Shown here in pieces: positions 4,878-5,379 of a DNA stretch of 5,379 nt. A model generated the notes under the pieces. That model searched no databases and was not told the DNA's origin. It was given only the letters and a program-made list of their open reading frames with translations. The position numbers and the translations under genes were made by a program. Source of the DNA: Nocardioides sp. (GTDB taxonomy: Bacteria; Actinomycetota; Actinomycetes; Propionibacteriales; Nocardioidaceae). Every line of letters starts with the position of its first letter. Within the stretch, counting starts at the first letter, position 1. The stretch is taken from positions 1-5,379 of the forward strand of contig JASLDK010000064.1 in NCBI GenBank assembly GCA_030145945.1, read 5' to 3'.

Positions 4878-5379
4878 CGGCGCTCGACCAACAACGACCT
4901 GATCATGACGACGTGCTCGCCGTACTTCTGGTCCGCCCATGCCTGAACACTGCCGTCGTCGAACGGCACGTCGACCAGCACCTGACCTCGGCCGGTCGTG
5001 CTTCCGCCGACCAGGCCGGGCAGTTGCAGCGCCTCCTTCAACACCCGCCGCTCCTCGCGACGGGTCAGCGGCACTGCGGGTGTGGGATGGGCCGTCGGCA
5101 CGTCCGCGATCGGGTCGTAGAGCGCCGCCGGGATGGCGTCGGAAACGGCGAGCACGGTTCCGTCCCAGTGGCCGCTCACGGCGTACGCCCCCCAGCGGAC
5201 GGTCCCCTGACCGTCGATCCTCTGCTTCTCGAACCCCGGGTGTTGTTTCCAGGCCCAGTCAGCGAGGGAGAGGCCGGTGCACTGCGGCGGATAGGTGTCC
5301 CAGACCATCCCCACACACAGTTGCGGTCCGCTGCCGTCGTCACGCACCATGTGCAGCCCGATGGTGAACACCTTGCCGG
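4874..5379 (-). CDS. Unrecognised protein, C-terminal part (5' end outside window)
   Basis: The frame is open from the right edge to TAG at 4876-4874, about 167 visible residues. A GTG at 5371 is an in-frame start codon, but the frame continues upstream to the edge (Gly-Lys before it), and the text reads like the inside of a domain, so I treat it as 5'-partial. Visible features, counted from GTG 5371, are a beta-strand-like opening (FTIGLHMV), then a conserved-looking PQLCVGMVWDTYPPQC with Cys19 and Cys31, which could pair, followed by a Trp-rich LADWAWKQ. Next come RWGAYAVSGHWDGTVLAVSDA (58-78), a Pro-rich linker (87-101), a charged helix LTRREERRVLKEAL (102-115), and a C-terminal strand-helix-strand piece. 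No membrane segment is visible in this part. Short actinobacterial proteins with a 'LC.G.....PPQC' signature exist, often annotated as hypothetical or secreted, but I cannot name a function. It lies 30 bases upstream of the Prim-PolC gene on the same strand. Confidence 0.75.
   Translation of the reverse strand, partial: GKVFTIGLHMVRDDGSGPQLCVGMVWDTYPPQCTGLSLADWAWKQHPGFEKQRIDGQGTVRWGAYAVSGHWDGTVLAVSDAIPAALYDPIADVPTAHPTPAVPLTRREERRVLKEALQLPGLVGGSTTGRGQVLVDVPFDDGSVQAWADQKYGEHVVMIRSLLVERR

Overview
This window comes from a high-GC actinobacterium. Real genes use G or C almost throughout at third codon positions, GTG starts occur, and the best protein resemblances (LigC, Prim-PolC, an Ala/Pro-rich secreted acylase) are actinobacterial. 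I would guess Nocardioidaceae or a near relative, but that is an inference from style, not a search result.

Layout. Three genes run rightwards at the left end. They are the last 77 codons of an ATP-dependent DNA ligase of the LigC type (stop at 235), a 179-residue protein with a universal-stress-protein-like fold pattern (259-798), and an 89-residue helical protein of unknown function (843-1112). Three genes on the minus strand fill the rest. They are the 5'-truncated C-terminal part of an unrecognised protein (4874 to the right edge), a stand-alone archaeo-eukaryotic primase/polymerase of the Prim-PolC / LigD-PolDom family (3752-4843), and a large secreted Ntn-hydrolase of the penicillin acylase superfamily (1146-3704), closest in motif layout to acyl-homoserine lactone / aculeacin A acylases. 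The two gene sets converge at about 1112-1146, where short inverted repeats lie between the two stop codons.

How the genes fit together. LigC and Prim-PolC are known partners in mycobacterial DNA repair: Prim-PolC fills short gaps, preferring ribonucleotides, and LigC seals them. Here the two repair genes bracket the USP-like gene, the small unknown gene and the acylase. The acylase is exported and should act outside the cytoplasm on N-acylated amides (signals, lipopeptides or similar). Nothing in the sequence ties it mechanistically to repair.

Control signals are modest. There is a plausible leaderless promoter just upstream of the Prim-PolC gene, a clear Shine-Dalgarno sequence that moves the acylase start to a GTG at 3704, and compact hairpins a few bases after the stop codons of both repair genes. 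No RNA genes, CRISPR arrays, insertion sequences or phage genes were seen. No non-coding stretch reaches 300 bases; the largest gap is under 50 bases.
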